Shown: positions 1 to 8,463 of the stretch, piece after piece | Layout: each line of letters opens with the position of its first letter | Numbering within the stretch: position 1 is the first letter of the stretch | Position numbers and translations under genes: made by a program | Notes under the pieces: model-generated | The model's input: the letters and a program-made list of their open reading frames with translations, nothing else | Databases searched by the model: none | Told to the model about the DNA's origin: nothing | Assembly (NCBI RefSeq): GCF_000763805.1 | Contig: NZ_JRKS01000025.1 | Location: 1-39,455, forward strand | Direction of reading: 5' to 3' | DNA: 39,455 nucleotides | DNA from: Paracoccus sphaerophysae | GTDB taxonomy: Bacteria > Pseudomonadota > Alphaproteobacteria > Rhodobacterales > Rhodobacteraceae

Positions 1-23
1 GGCGGGGGCGGACAGCGGCCCGC

Positions 24-48
24 AAGGAAAGGATCAGCGCCTTTCCTT
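24..48. other. Perfect 9-bp hairpin near the window edge
   Basis: AAGGAAAGG (24-32) and CCTTTCCTT (40-48) are perfect inverted arms around a 7-base loop. Only a short T-rich stretch follows, so it could be a weak terminator or a protein-binding dyad. It lies downstream of the leftward early operon that ends at 182, where an operon terminator would be expected, but the stem is modest. Confidence 0.35.
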
Positions 49-102
49 TATTAGCGCGCCCCGCCAACAAAAGGATGGTTTCGTTCGGGGCTGTGCCGCG
101 CG

Positions 103-149
103 CGCCTCTCCCGAGCATATCCACTTTCTAGCCCGGGAGAGGCGTTTTT
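103..149 (+). terminator. Rho-independent terminator, rightward
   Basis: CGCCTCTCCCG (103-113) pairs perfectly with CGGGAGAGGCG (134-144) across a 20-base loop and is followed directly by TTTTT (145-149). This is a textbook intrinsic terminator for rightward transcription entering from left of the window. There is no T-run on the other strand, so it is probably not the main terminator of the leftward operon ending at 182. Confidence 0.6.
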
Positions 150-181
150 GTCTGCGCGAAAACCCTCTACACGAGACTTTC

Positions 182-610
182 CTACAGGCTGCGCGCCAGC
201 TTGATGATCTCGAGGATCGGCAGTTTTCGGTTGAAGGGCTGCCTGTTGAGGTTGAGCGCGATCAGCGACAGCCCGTAGCGCCAGTGCTGATGCGCAGCGG
301 CGTGGCAGAGACCGACGTGCCAGCAGATGTTCTTCCAGCGCTCGTCATGCGCCTTCATCCAGACGATCTTGCCGTCGATGGGCTCGAGGCAGTTCGTCCA
401 GGTCAGCGTCTCCTCCATCCGCGCGATGTCCCGCGGCGAGGGCGAGACGCGCATGGGCTTCGGCTCCTGGCCCACCTTGTCGGCGAAACCGTGGACGATC
501 TCCGGCCATGTGCTGAAGTATCCGTTGCGCCGGGGCTCCGGCAGACGGCGCAGGATCATACCCGCCTCGGAGAGCCGCGCCTCCACGTCGGCTGGGGTCC
601 AATGGGTCAT
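182..610 (-). CDS. DUF6362 family phage protein
   Basis: The 142-residue product matches my recollection of the DUF6362 family, small proteins from alphaproteobacterial prophages that usually lie just upstream of packaging genes; their biochemical role is unknown. The N-terminus (MTHWTPADVEARL, then a PEPRRNGYFSTWPE stretch) and the tryptophan- and histidine-rich second half are characteristic. The start codon overlaps the stop of the upstream small gene by four bases (ATGA), so it is translationally coupled and is the last gene of the leftward early operon. In related prophages terminase genes often follow DUF6362; here the next gene lies off the window and the terminase genes sit 34 kb away. 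Family call fairly firm, function unknown. Confidence 0.75.
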   Translation of the reverse strand: MTHWTPADVEARLSEAGMILRRLPEPRRNGYFSTWPEIVHGFADKVGQEPKPMRVSPSPRDIARMEETLTWTNCLEPIDGKIVWMKAHDERWKNICWHVGLCHAAAHQHWRYGLSLIALNLNRQPFNRKLPILEIIKLARSL

Positions 611-804
611 TTCCTCACCTCTCGTTCCATTGGGCGCGCGCCGTAGAGACGCTCGCCGAGTTGCCGCACCAGCTCCCGCTCAGGCCAAGTAAGTCTCTGG
701 TCGTCAAGGGAAACTGCGAACACGCGTTGCTCCTTCCAGCCGTCGCGCTTGACCTGTTCGGGGTTGCGGCGCTCGCCGCTATAGCCACGGGGAAACCGCC
801 TCAT
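607..804 (-). CDS. Small hypothetical phage protein
   Basis: A 65-residue, charged protein (many Arg, Lys and Glu) that I do not recognise. It is supported by context: its stop overlaps the next start (ATGA at 607-610) and its own start overlaps the stop of the RuvC-like gene at 801-804. There is no signal peptide, membrane segment or cysteine pattern. A small accessory protein of the phage replication operon is the most that can be said. Confidence 0.6.
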   Translation of the reverse strand: MRRFPRGYSGERRNPEQVKRDGWKEQRVFAVSLDDQRLTWPERELVRQLGERLYGARPMEREVRK

Positions 805-1337
805 TGCAGGCCCCCCCTGGTCTCCAGCGCCCAGAGGAGGATCGCGATGGCGTCGGCCTCGTTGTCGTCGGCGGGGCTGAAGCCGCGCGCCCGGGCCGCG
901 GCGATCATCGCCTCCTTCGGCGCGTTGCCCTTGCCGGTGGCGTGGCGCTTGATCGTGCCGACCGGGACGCCCTCATAGGGAATGCCGCGCAGTTCGGCCC
1001 ATGCAGTCAGCGTGGCCATCAGGCCGCCATAGACATGGGCCGCGTCGGTGGCCGCGTGGCGGCGGACCTCCTCGAACCAGATGGCGGCGACGGGTCCGGA
1101 CAGACGGTCAATCTCGGTCAGCCAGTTGGTGAACCGCAGATACCGCATGCCACCGCCATCGAACCGGCCGGGGCGGAACGACACCGTGCCAGAGGTGATC
1201 AGCCCGTCGATGCCGTGCAGCGCCCAGCCTGTGGTGGTGCCGAGGTCGAGCGCCAGCATCGACCTGTTGGATCGGGAAACGGGTGGCAGATCGGGGATTG
1301 CCTCGCGGCGGTGTGTGGCGAGAGTCAGGTCAGCCAT
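801..1337 (-). CDS. RuvC/RNase H-fold Holliday-junction resolvase-like nuclease
   Basis: The 178-residue product shows the RuvC-type RNase H fold. An ALDLGTTTGWA strand carries the first catalytic Asp (about residue 29), an EEV segment follows near residue 85, and a C-terminal DDNEADAIAI motif supplies the last acidic residues. Phage resolvases of this kind cut four-way junctions before packaging or during recombination. I chose the ATG at 1337 because GAGGAG precedes it by 8 bases; the reading frame runs open much further upstream, but that part is low-complexity and proline/arginine-rich, unlike a protein. It follows the primase-helicase across a 467-base gap and overlaps the next gene by four bases. 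RuvC-like fold is firm; exact substrate is inferred. Confidence 0.75.
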   Translation of the reverse strand: MADLTLATHRREAIPDLPPVSRSNRSMLALDLGTTTGWALHGIDGLITSGTVSFRPGRFDGGGMRYLRFTNWLTEIDRLSGPVAAIWFEEVRRHAATDAAHVYGGLMATLTAWAELRGIPYEGVPVGTIKRHATGKGNAPKEAMIAAARARGFSPADDNEADAIAILLWALETRGGLQ

Positions 1338-1804
1338 GGGTAGTCTCCTCTTCTGGTTGGCTGCTCGGGTGGAAGACGACGGCGGTCTGGTGCTTGGCGG
1401 TACGGGGCCGCCGTCGTCGGATCGGGTGTTTGCGGCGAGGACAGGCCACGCGCGCGAAACCCCTGGGGGTGGGCGTGGGAGAACCCGCCTGCGGCGTTCT
1501 CCTCCACCCCCGTAGGGGGTGGTTTCACCCCCGAAACTGAAAAACTGCAGCAACACACTGACAGAAAACAGGAATTCCAGTTTAGGGAGTGCGATTCCGG
1601 CGGCCCCGGCCGAAACTGGTTGCCGAGTAGCGGTTGCGGTCCGAGCGCAATCCTGCAGGGACAGTTTCGGAAGCGGGCCGAAACTGGCCACATCGGATGC
1701 ATGCGGATTTCCGCGCAATAGTGGCGGGGCAGTTTCGGCAAGGCCCCGCATCTGGCTCAAACTGGCCCCTGCGCAATTCTGCGGGGAACGATCTGCAGGG
1801 GCGA
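1338..1804. other. 467-base non-coding gap within the early operon
   Basis: No convincing gene is present. Open frames through here are compositionally biased and lack ribosome sites. The right half carries a cluster of short repeats (see 1531-1767). The left half (about 1380-1530) is G/C-rich with an imperfect dyad around GAACCC.. and CACCCCCGTAGGGGGTG near 1505-1522, which could form a hairpin. Such a large gap is unusual in an otherwise tightly overlapped operon, which suggests a regulatory or replication role. Confidence 0.6.
1531..1767. repeat. Cluster of CCGAAACTGG-like repeats in both orientations
   Basis: The core AAACTG/CAGTTT recurs at least eight times: CCGAAACTGA (1531), AAAACTGCAG (1541), CCAGTTTA (1577), CCGAAACTGG (1610), ACAGTTTCGG (1661), CCGAAACTGG (1678), GCAGTTTCGG (1729) and CAAACTGGCC (1758). 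The best copies share CCGAAACTG and lie in both orientations with variable spacing. An imperfect hairpin (CCCCTGCGCAATTCTGCGGGG, about 1766-1786, split arms) sits beside the last copy. The cluster lies immediately downstream of the primase-helicase gene. Iteron-like origin, operator array or recombination site are all possible; the sequence does not decide. Confidence 0.65.
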
Positions 1805-4096
1805 TCATGGCCGTTCCCCCTCCGGATAGACCCAGACATGCGGGTTCTCGACCTCGAGCAGCGCCCCGGTCTGCGGCGATTTGTAGTGGGTGGGCAGCAC
1901 TGCGATGCTGGCGAGAGTGACCTCTCCGGTCGCCGGATCGACATCCTCGCCGTCCGTGGGCATGACCATTCCCTCGACGCAGAGGTATCCGAAGCGCGAT
2001 CGCGAAGGCCCGAGCCCATGGGGGGCGCCGTCGCGGATGAACTTGATGGCGCCCTTGGTGGCCTGCACCGCGATCCGGTCGCGGATCGTGTCCTTGCCGC
2101 CCAGACCGCCCTTGTTCTCGAAGGCTTCGGCAAACTGGTTGATGGTGTAGAGACGCCCCTCGGCGGCCTCGTCGAGAAGGATCGACAGGATCACATCTCG
2201 CTTGCGATCACGCTCGGCGTCATGCCTGGCACCGACCTCGGGGCGCACGAGCCGCTCGTTCATCGGGTTGATCTCGACCCACTTGCCCTTGACCTTGTCC
2301 ACGAGCTTCGCGGGCAGCGCCGGGCCATTCCGGAGCTCGATCTCGAGCCGGCGCTGGGTCGAGTCCTCCTCCGGCCGGTGCAGGATCAGGCCGGTGGTGT
2401 AGAAGCCCCGGAGCGCGCTGGCGCCGGAGAGGGCGAGGAACGGATCTTCCTTCACCTGGTGTTTCGAGAGCTTCTTTGTGTGGTGGACCAGGATGACGCC
2501 GCAGTCCGGGTTGACGTGGTCGCGCAGCACCTCGACCCGATCCTTGAGGAAGAACATCATCGCCGCGTTGTCGTTCTCGCCGCCGCCGTCGGGCCCGCCG
2601 TCGAAGAGGTTCCGGATCGGATCGATGCAGAGGATGTCGAGCGGTTCGTCTGGGAATGCGGCCCTGATCGCCTCGGCGACGCGCGCACTGCCCTCGGCAT
2701 CGAGGAGCATGCGCAGTTTCGGGGTGACGATCAGGTTGTCGCGCGCGGCGGCGATCAACTCGGGCGGCAGGCCGATCTGCTGCATGCGCTCGCGCAGGTA
2801 ATGGTACTGGATCTCGGCCTGCAGGTAGAAGATTCGCAGCGGCCGTGGCGGGGTGAAACCGAGGAAGGGCACGCCCGCCGCCATGTGCACCAGCAAGGCG
2901 ATCAGCAGGTCGCTCTTGCCCACCTTGGGCGCGCCGCCCAGCACCAGGAGCCCGCCCGGCGTCAGAACGCGTGGGCCGATGATGTCGTCCGGCATCGGGC
3001 TCGTGTCGTCGAGCAGCGCGCCCAGCGTGAAGGCGGGCAGCTCGGTCTGAGCAGGCGCCGCGCTGTCGAGGCGGATCAGCGGCGGCCCGTGCCGTTTGAT
3101 GTGCAGCTCCCACAGGCGGTTCGTCTCGCGCTTCAGCCGGTCGAGCGGCCAGGCGGGGCGGAGCATCGCGGCGTTGTAGCCGCAGATCGCCGTCCAGCCC
3201 TCGTCCATCGACATCCGGCCCTCGTGGACCAGACGAAGGAAGTAGCCGATGGCGGCCGAGGCGCCCTCGAAACGGGACCACCTATCCGTGTCGCCCTCGT
3301 GGACCGGGGTCACCAGTACGTCGTCGATGGCGGGTTTCTCGCGGGAGTCGACCGTGGCCATGCCGACGCCAGGCATCGGCGGCATGTCGGCAACGCGCTC
3401 GGCCATCTCGGTGAAATCGACCTCGAGATCGGCTGCCTCGCGGATCTGGACGAGCCGGGTGAGCCCACCCTTGTGATAGACCGTCCCCGGCACGCGGATC
3501 GGCTGGTGGGCTGAGCGGAAATGCGTGTCGCCGCCGACCTTCAGCGCGATCTCGCCGCGCAGCTGGCAGAGCCGGTCGAGATCGGCGCCCTCCGCGGGCT
3601 CGGTCAGTTTCCACCAGACATGCAGCTTGGTCGCGCCCTCGGGCGTGCGCCCGCCGCTCTCCACGATCAGGGTCGGTCGCCCGAGGTGGTGGACGAGGTG
3701 ATCGAGCTTGGCCGGGATGTCGCCCGTGTCGAGATCGACCACGAGGCTCTGCATCTGAAGGACGTCTGCGGCGCGCGCCTGGCCCGTTTCCGCGACCGTG
3801 CCGGGGATGACATAGACCGCCGCGCCCTCGCGCGCGGCCCAGCCCGCGAAGGTGCCGAGCTTCTCCGGCGCGGTGGCGTCCGCGTCGATCCAGATGTTGT
3901 GCGGCCGGCCGTCCTTGCCCTGACCCTTGTCGACGAAGCCCCGGACCGGGATCAGGCCCTCGCAATAGCCGAAGACCACGTCGACGAAGCGGGCGATCTG
4001 GTCTGCGTCCGGTTCGACCGCGAAGGGATCGGCCAGAGGTGCCGCGTCGTTGAAATCGCGCCAGGGATTGAAGTGGATGATGTTGTCGTCGCTCAT
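1805..4096 (-). CDS. Phage primase-helicase: RepB-type primase domain fused to RecA-like helicase
   Basis: This 763-residue protein has two parts. The N-terminal half resembles RepB-type (archaeo-eukaryotic fold) primases, with VVDLDTGD near residue 120 giving the metal-binding acidic pair and a conserved RVPGTVYHK segment near 210. The C-terminal half is a RecA-fold ATPase: Walker A GGAPKVGKS at about 385-393, Walker B ILCIDP near 490, and a VHHTKK motif near 535. Together these suggest primer synthesis and strand unwinding for phage replication. I chose ATG 4096 because it overlaps the upstream stop (ATGA) and the protein then begins MSDDNIIHFNPW; an upstream in-frame extension is inside the neighbour. 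Domain calls are from memory of family patterns. Confidence 0.8.
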   Translation of the reverse strand: MSDDNIIHFNPWRDFNDAAPLADPFAVEPDADQIARFVDVVFGYCEGLIPVRGFVDKGQGKDGRPHNIWIDADATAPEKLGTFAGWAAREGAAVYVIPGTVAETGQARAADVLQMQSLVVDLDTGDIPAKLDHLVHHLGRPTLIVESGGRTPEGATKLHVWWKLTEPAEGADLDRLCQLRGEIALKVGGDTHFRSAHQPIRVPGTVYHKGGLTRLVQIREAADLEVDFTEMAERVADMPPMPGVGMATVDSREKPAIDDVLVTPVHEGDTDRWSRFEGASAAIGYFLRLVHEGRMSMDEGWTAICGYNAAMLRPAWPLDRLKRETNRLWELHIKRHGPPLIRLDSAAPAQTELPAFTLGALLDDTSPMPDDIIGPRVLTPGGLLVLGGAPKVGKSDLLIALLVHMAAGVPFLGFTPPRPLRIFYLQAEIQYHYLRERMQQIGLPPELIAAARDNLIVTPKLRMLLDAEGSARVAEAIRAAFPDEPLDILCIDPIRNLFDGGPDGGGENDNAAMMFFLKDRVEVLRDHVNPDCGVILVHHTKKLSKHQVKEDPFLALSGASALRGFYTTGLILHRPEEDSTQRRLEIELRNGPALPAKLVDKVKGKWVEINPMNERLVRPEVGARHDAERDRKRDVILSILLDEAAEGRLYTINQFAEAFENKGGLGGKDTIRDRIAVQATKGAIKFIRDGAPHGLGPSRSRFGYLCVEGMVMPTDGEDVDPATGEVTLASIAVLPTHYKSPQTGALLEVENPHVWVYPEGERP

Positions 4097-4851
4097 GCCG
4101 GCAGCCCCCAGCAGCGCTCGGCCCACGGGCAGAACCGGCATTCGAAGAAGTCGCGATTTGAGGCGATGCGCGGCAGCAGCTCACCGGCGTCGGTGGCCCG
4201 AAGGATCCGCACCCCGCGGTCGGACATGCGCTGCGCGAGATCGGCATCGAAGGGCACCAGCTCGTGGTGCAGTTCGGCCGTGTCCTTGTTGATCGCGGTG
4301 AAGACCGCCGGGTTGGCCGAGATGCCCGGCACGGCCGCTTCCATGTAGGCTTGGTAGAGCGCGATCTGGGCGGCGTAGACCGGCTTTGCCACGGTCACGC
4401 CCTTGGCCACCGTCTCGCGCCAGTTCTTCGCGTTCATGGTCTTGCACTCCCAGAGCGCCGGGGTGCGCAGACCAAGCGCCGCCGGGGCCTCGGCGACGAT
4501 CCCGTCGACATGACCGCGAATGCGCCCGCCCGCGACGGAGAAGCCGAACTGGCCGCCGTCCCGCTTCTGGGTCACCAGATCGAGCCCTGCCGCTCGCAGC
4601 CAGCGGATGGCGAGATCCTCGAGCTCATGCCCGATCGCAAAGATCCGCAGCGAGCGGCCGGAGAACTCCTGGCCCTCGTCCTTCGGCGCGCCCGCGAACT
4701 CGAACTGCAGCGCCCGCTCGCAGGCATGGCCGAGCCGGGATGCGCCGAGATAGGTCCGGGGCGCCGTAGCCGCACGTTCGGCCTCCAGCGCGGCATCCAC
4801 GGCGGCGTTGATCCGTTCGGCGGTGCCGGGGCGGTGGTTGTAGTCCAGCAT
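4093..4851 (-). CDS. PD-(D/E)XK nuclease with Cas4/AddB-like iron-sulfur cysteines
   Basis: A 252-residue RecB-family nuclease. The catalytic core is visible as GHVDGIV (about 114-120) followed by a WECKT strand (about 134-138). One cysteine lies at 44 (GHACERAL) and three at 238, 241 and 247 (CRFCPWAERC), the spacing expected for a 4Fe-4S cluster that clamps Cas4- and AddB-type exonucleases. Phage members act as recombination exonucleases, resecting ends for an annealing protein; here the Sak4-like ATPase at 7573-8463 is a plausible partner. The start overlaps the DUF6511 stop by one base (TGATG). No cas genes are nearby, so a Cas4 role in spacer acquisition is unlikely. Confidence 0.8.
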   Translation of the reverse strand: MLDYNHRPGTAERINAAVDAALEAERAATAPRTYLGASRLGHACERALQFEFAGAPKDEGQEFSGRSLRIFAIGHELEDLAIRWLRAAGLDLVTQKRDGGQFGFSVAGGRIRGHVDGIVAEAPAALGLRTPALWECKTMNAKNWRETVAKGVTVAKPVYAAQIALYQAYMEAAVPGISANPAVFTAINKDTAELHHELVPFDADLAQRMSDRGVRILRATDAGELLPRIASNRDFFECRFCPWAERCWGLPA

Positions 4852-5285
4852 CAGAACGGGATCTCCGACTCGGCGGCGATCTCCGCCATCTCGGCACGGA
4901 ATGCCTCGACGGTGGTGACGATCAGCCGGTGCATGTCGTTCTGGGTCAGCTGGCCCAGCGGCTGGTCCCAGCCGATCCGCTCCATCTCGAGGGCGAGCGC
5001 GCGCATGACGGCGGGCAGCGCCTGGGTTTCCTCCTCGGTGAAATCGACCATGCTCAGTCCTTTCTTCGCTTTGCGGGTGAAGGCCGCCTGGCAGCCCATG
5101 GAGCAGAACCAGCGGCGGGTTTGGGTGCGGGCTGGGCGCGGGCGGTGGGGATCGAACCAGCCGAAGCCGCGGGTGCGCGCGGTGCAGACGGCGCAGAGGA
5201 CCGGGCGCGGATGCCAGAGGCGATCAAAGCCCGGTCGATCCGCAGCCTCTGCGGGCGGGGATGGGATTTCCGCGACATGGCTCAC
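4851..5285 (-). CDS. DUF6511 zinc-finger-like phage protein
   Basis: A 144-residue protein with an N-terminal CAVC pair (residues about 31-34) and a second CSMGC cluster (about 61-65), which together could bind one zinc, followed by a helical C-terminal half. It matches my memory of DUF6511, common in Rhodobacterales prophage replication operons; function unknown. The start appears to be GTG at 5285, which overlaps the upstream helicase stop (GTGA), a coupling that recurs in this operon. A DNA- or protein-binding accessory role in replication is inference only. Confidence 0.65.
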   Translation of the reverse strand: MSHVAEIPSPPAEAADRPGFDRLWHPRPVLCAVCTARTRGFGWFDPHRPRPARTQTRRWFCSMGCQAAFTRKAKKGLSMVDFTEEETQALPAVMRALALEMERIGWDQPLGQLTQNDMHRLIVTTVEAFRAEMAEIAAESEIPF

Positions 5286-6949
5286 GCCGCCCTCCGCTCG
5301 GGCGCGGCCGACATGACGAGCCGGCGAATGTCGCGCCGGTTGAACTGGAAGGTGATCAGCGCCGAGGCGCGGTAGCGGGTCAGCCCGTAATCCTGCCGCT
5401 GCGCGGGCGAGAGGTATTGCAGCTGCTTCTCGGTCGGCGTCTGCGTCAGCCAGCGCTTCGACTTGAACGCGCTCTCATCGCTCTCGTGGGTGTTCAGCCA
5501 ATCGTCGGCCTGCGCGAGGCAGACAGTCCGATCCCCCACGCCGAGAAGGCAGGTCGGCTGCCCCCTCGCGCCGCCCACGGCATGCCAGCGGCCCTCGAGG
5601 AAGAACACGCCGCCCCAGGCGCTGAAGCCGCTGGCCATCAGCGCGGCGTCGTCGCCGAAGAGGTCTTCCCAGACGAAGCTCGACCTTTCGAGCAGGTCGA
5701 TCTCGGAAATCACGACGTTCTCGAGCGGCGGCGTCACGGACCCGCCTTGGAATTCGTAGCCGCAGATCGGGCACTGCCGCGACGCGAGCGGGATCTCCGC
5801 CTCGCATTCCGGACAGGTCTTCGTAGGGGCTTCGCCGGGCGTCGGATCGCGGCCGTCGAGATCGACGTCCTGTTCCAGCGTGCCATGCGTCAGGCTCGAG
5901 ATCCCGAAGTCCAGCACGATGCAGTCGGTCTTGACCACGCCGGGATGTTCAGCCGGATCGACCGTGCGCAGGCCGCGCCCGACCATCTGGATCATCGTGG
6001 ACTTGTAGGAGCTGGGCCGCAGCAGCACGACGCAGGAGGTCGGCGGGTGGTCCCAGCCCTCGGTCAGCACCGCGACATTGACGATGACCTGTACTTCCCC
6101 GGACGCATAGGCTTCGAGCACCAACTTCCGTTCTGCGGAACCCATGTCGCCAAGGACGACAGCAGCCGGGTTTCCGGCCTCATTGAAGGCGGTCGCCACG
6201 TCCATGGCGTGCGCGACGGTCGAGCAGAAGACTACGGTCTGCCGGTTCCCGGCCTTCTCCTCCCAGTGCCGGATCACTTCCTCGGTGATGGGCGCGCGGT
6301 TCATGATCGCCGCGACCGCGCCCATGTCGTAATCGTCGGCGGTCTTGCGGACGGCGCGCAGTTGGTCCTGCACGCCAACGTCGATCACGAAGGTCCGGGG
6401 CGGCACGAGATGACCGGAGGCGATCAGCTCGCCCAGCCGCACCTGGTCGGCGACATTGTCGAAAACCTCGCGCAGGCCCTTCCTGTCGCCTCGGTTCGGC
6501 GTCGCCGTGACGCCGAAGACGCGGGCCTCCGGATTGGCATCGCGCACCCGGTCGATGATGCGGCGGTAGCTCTCGGCCACCGCGTGGTGCGCCTCGTCGA
6601 TCACCAGAAGGTCGAGCTTCGGCATGGCGGAGAGATTGGACGCACGAGACAGCGTCGGCGCCATGGCGAAGGTGACCTGTCCGTTCCAGGACTTGGTCGT
6701 GGCATCGACGACCGATGTCTCCGTGCCGGGATTGACCCGGGCGAACTTCGCCCGGTTCTGGCGGGTCAGCTCGTCGCGATGGGCGAGCACGCAAGCCTTG
6801 GCGCCGTCCCCGATCATCCTGCCGGTAACGGCCGAGAGCATGATCGTCTTGCCCGCGCCGGTGGGCGCAACGCCCAGCGAGTTGGCGCGGGTCGAGAGCG
6901 CAGCGAGGCTGCGCTCCACGAAGAGTTTCTGGCGGGGGCGAAGAAGCAT
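5282..6949 (-). CDS. DEAD/DEAH-box superfamily 2 helicase (SSL2-type)
   Basis: The 555-residue product is a superfamily 2 helicase: Walker A APTGAGKT near residue 30, VIDEAHH near 115, motif III TATPNR near 140, and motif VI QMVGRGLRT near 320. A C-terminal four-cysteine zinc ribbon (CPEC and CPICG, about 375-395) may help bind DNA. It would unwind or remodel duplex DNA in phage replication or recombination. ATG 6949 is chosen because the helicase homology begins at once (MLLRPRQKLF); the frame is open further upstream but lies in the neighbouring gene. Seven bases separate it from the upstream stop, and its stop overlaps the DUF6511 start. Confidence 0.85.
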   Translation of the reverse strand: MLLRPRQKLFVERSLAALSTRANSLGVAPTGAGKTIMLSAVTGRMIGDGAKACVLAHRDELTRQNRAKFARVNPGTETSVVDATTKSWNGQVTFAMAPTLSRASNLSAMPKLDLLVIDEAHHAVAESYRRIIDRVRDANPEARVFGVTATPNRGDRKGLREVFDNVADQVRLGELIASGHLVPPRTFVIDVGVQDQLRAVRKTADDYDMGAVAAIMNRAPITEEVIRHWEEKAGNRQTVVFCSTVAHAMDVATAFNEAGNPAAVVLGDMGSAERKLVLEAYASGEVQVIVNVAVLTEGWDHPPTSCVVLLRPSSYKSTMIQMVGRGLRTVDPAEHPGVVKTDCIVLDFGISSLTHGTLEQDVDLDGRDPTPGEAPTKTCPECEAEIPLASRQCPICGYEFQGGSVTPPLENVVISEIDLLERSSFVWEDLFGDDAALMASGFSAWGGVFFLEGRWHAVGGARGQPTCLLGVGDRTVCLAQADDWLNTHESDESAFKSKRWLTQTPTEKQLQYLSPAQRQDYGLTRYRASALITFQFNRRDIRRLVMSAAPERRAA

Positions 6950-6956
6950 TGCGCCC

Positions 6957-7559
6957 TCACTGCGCCCAGGCGGGACGGCCCGGCACCGGCGATGCCGCAG
7001 GCTGCTGGACCGGCTGCTGCGGCGCGGGTTGAACTGGCGGCTGATACCCGTGCTGCGCCGCCAGTCCCATGACCTGCGCATAGTCGCGGTGGTCGGGCGT
7101 GACCGCGGCGCGGATCTCGTTCTTCTCCTCGCCCATGGCGTCGCTGCCGACGTCGATGCGGGCGACGAACTCGATCCCGTCGAGATCGGCGAATCCGCCG
7201 ATCCGCCGCGCCGCCTGCGCCTGCGGGGACTGATCCTTGTCGGAGATCCCGCGCGCCGAGTTCAGCATGCCGCGCACGAGGCTGCGGCCCATGTTGGCCC
7301 AGTCTGGACCCTTGGGGCTGTAGAGACCGATCAGCGTGAAGATCTTGCGCCGGGCGTATTGGCCCTCGGTGACCGTGAACTCGCCGTTGAGATAGACGGC
7401 GCCAGTGGAGCCGCGGGTGGCATAGCCCCCGGTCCAGCCCTGTGACGGGTCGTCGAACCCGCCGGGGCGGATGGTCAGCCGCACCTTGGCGAGCGTCCCC
7501 TTGGGGATGAGGCTCGTGTTGGACTGGGCGTCGTTGAAGTCGTTCCAGAGACCGGACAT
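6957..7559 (-). CDS. Hypothetical phage protein, possible ssDNA-binding protein (DUF669-like)
   Basis: A 200-residue protein starting MSGLWNDFNDAQ. The first 150 residues look like a compact beta-rich domain (IPKGTLAKVRLTIRPGGFDD, then a VYLNGEFTVTEG strand pair). The last 45 are proline- and glutamine-rich (repeated PVQP/QQPVQQP), ending PAWAQ, a layout reminiscent of single-stranded-DNA-binding proteins with a disordered tail. Its position between a helicase and a Sak4-like annealing ATPase fits a phage SSB of the DUF669 kind, but I see no diagnostic motif. Treat the SSB role as inference. Confidence 0.6.
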   Translation of the reverse strand: MSGLWNDFNDAQSNTSLIPKGTLAKVRLTIRPGGFDDPSQGWTGGYATRGSTGAVYLNGEFTVTEGQYARRKIFTLIGLYSPKGPDWANMGRSLVRGMLNSARGISDKDQSPQAQAARRIGGFADLDGIEFVARIDVGSDAMGEEKNEIRAAVTPDHRDYAQVMGLAAQHGYQPPVQPAPQQPVQQPAASPVPGRPAWAQ

Positions 7560-7572
7560 GGCTCGGGTCCTT

Positions 7573-8463
7573 TCAGTTGGTGGGATAGGAATGGGGGTCG
7601 GTCGCCGTCGGACCGGGCGGCGGGGGCAGCTGTGGCGGCGAATATGTCAGCCGCCGTTCCGCAGGGATCAGCGGGCCGCGGATCTTCTCCATCAGCCGGC
7701 CGAGATGGGGCTCCTCGACCACGTCGAGGCGGCCGGAGCGGTCCTTGGCCGGGTAGCCCCACGGGTTCAGCGTCTGGCAAACGAAAGCCCGCTGAGGCCG
7801 GTTCAGCTCGTCCGGCAGGCTGGCCATCGTGATGACCTGATCGACGATGCCGGGCAGCTCGAGCCCGGTCTTCGAGCCGTCGATCTGCGGGACGAAGACC
7901 TTGCGATTGAAGTCGTCGAGCTTCTCGTCGAGGATCCCGACGAACCAGACATTCTTGCCGCGCGTGTGCTGGAGGTGGGTCAGCCAGCCGATCATCTCGC
8001 GCCCGTGCAGCCCGTAGGCGCCGCGCACGTCCGGCTTGCCGGTCTTCTCCGAATGCGCCTCCGGCTGACCGCGGCACCACTGGAAGCAGAGCCGCCCGGC
8101 CACGGTGATCGAGTCGATGAAGACGGTGTCGTATTTGGCGAGGACGCGCGGATCGCCGAACCGGCCGCACACCTCGTCGAAGTGTGCCTGGCTGTAGGGC
8201 TGTTCGGGTCGGAGTGCCGGGTTCGGGCCGCCGATGAAGACAGCGAAGTCCCGACACTCCTTCCAGGTGCGCGGCCGAACCACGTCGATGAGCATTCCCT
8301 CGATGGCGAGGTCGCCCGCCTCGAGGTCGAAGAACAGCGTGGTCGAGGCTTCCAGCGTCCAAAGCAGGCTGGTCTTACCGATCCCAGAGGGGCCGAAGAT
8401 CACGCCCTTGATGCCCCGCGTCTCGGCCAGCCGCTGATCGGCGGTGATGATGGGGAGGCTCAC
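7573..8463 (-). CDS. Sak4-like RecA-fold ATP-binding protein
   Basis: A 296-residue AAA_24/Sak4-type ATPase. Walker A FGPSGIGKTS lies at about 23-32, an acidic FFDLEAG strand near 47, and Walker B YDTVFIDS near 110. Phage Sak4 proteins promote single-strand annealing or strand exchange together with an SSB. The C-terminal 35 residues are proline-rich. The start is GTG at 8463, overlapping the upstream stop (GTGA); the frame stays open into the neighbour, but homology begins here. With the Cas4-like exonuclease and SSB candidate in the same operon, a phage recombination set is plausible. Confidence 0.75.
   Translation of the reverse strand: MSLPIITADQRLAETRGIKGVIFGPSGIGKTSLLWTLEASTTLFFDLEAGDLAIEGMLIDVVRPRTWKECRDFAVFIGGPNPALRPEQPYSQAHFDEVCGRFGDPRVLAKYDTVFIDSITVAGRLCFQWCRGQPEAHSEKTGKPDVRGAYGLHGREMIGWLTHLQHTRGKNVWFVGILDEKLDDFNRKVFVPQIDGSKTGLELPGIVDQVITMASLPDELNRPQRAFVCQTLNPWGYPAKDRSGRLDVVEEPHLGRLMEKIRGPLIPAERRLTYSPPQLPPPPGPTATDPHSYPTN

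Noticed and set aside
1338..1808. N-terminal extension of the RuvC-like protein to 335 residues
   Set aside because: Runs through the repeat cluster, is low-complexity, and a strong ribosome site stands before ATG 1337.
1634..3514. 626-codon rightward open frame
   Set aside because: Antisense to the primase-helicase, whose motifs are clear on the other strand; long shadow frames are usual in such GC-rich DNA.
4093..4851. Cas4 of a CRISPR system
   Set aside because: The Cas4-like cysteines are real, but there are no cas genes or repeat-spacer arrays; a phage recombination exonuclease fits the operon.
5261..7072. 603-codon rightward open frame
   Set aside because: Antisense to the SSL2-type helicase and low in recognisable protein features.
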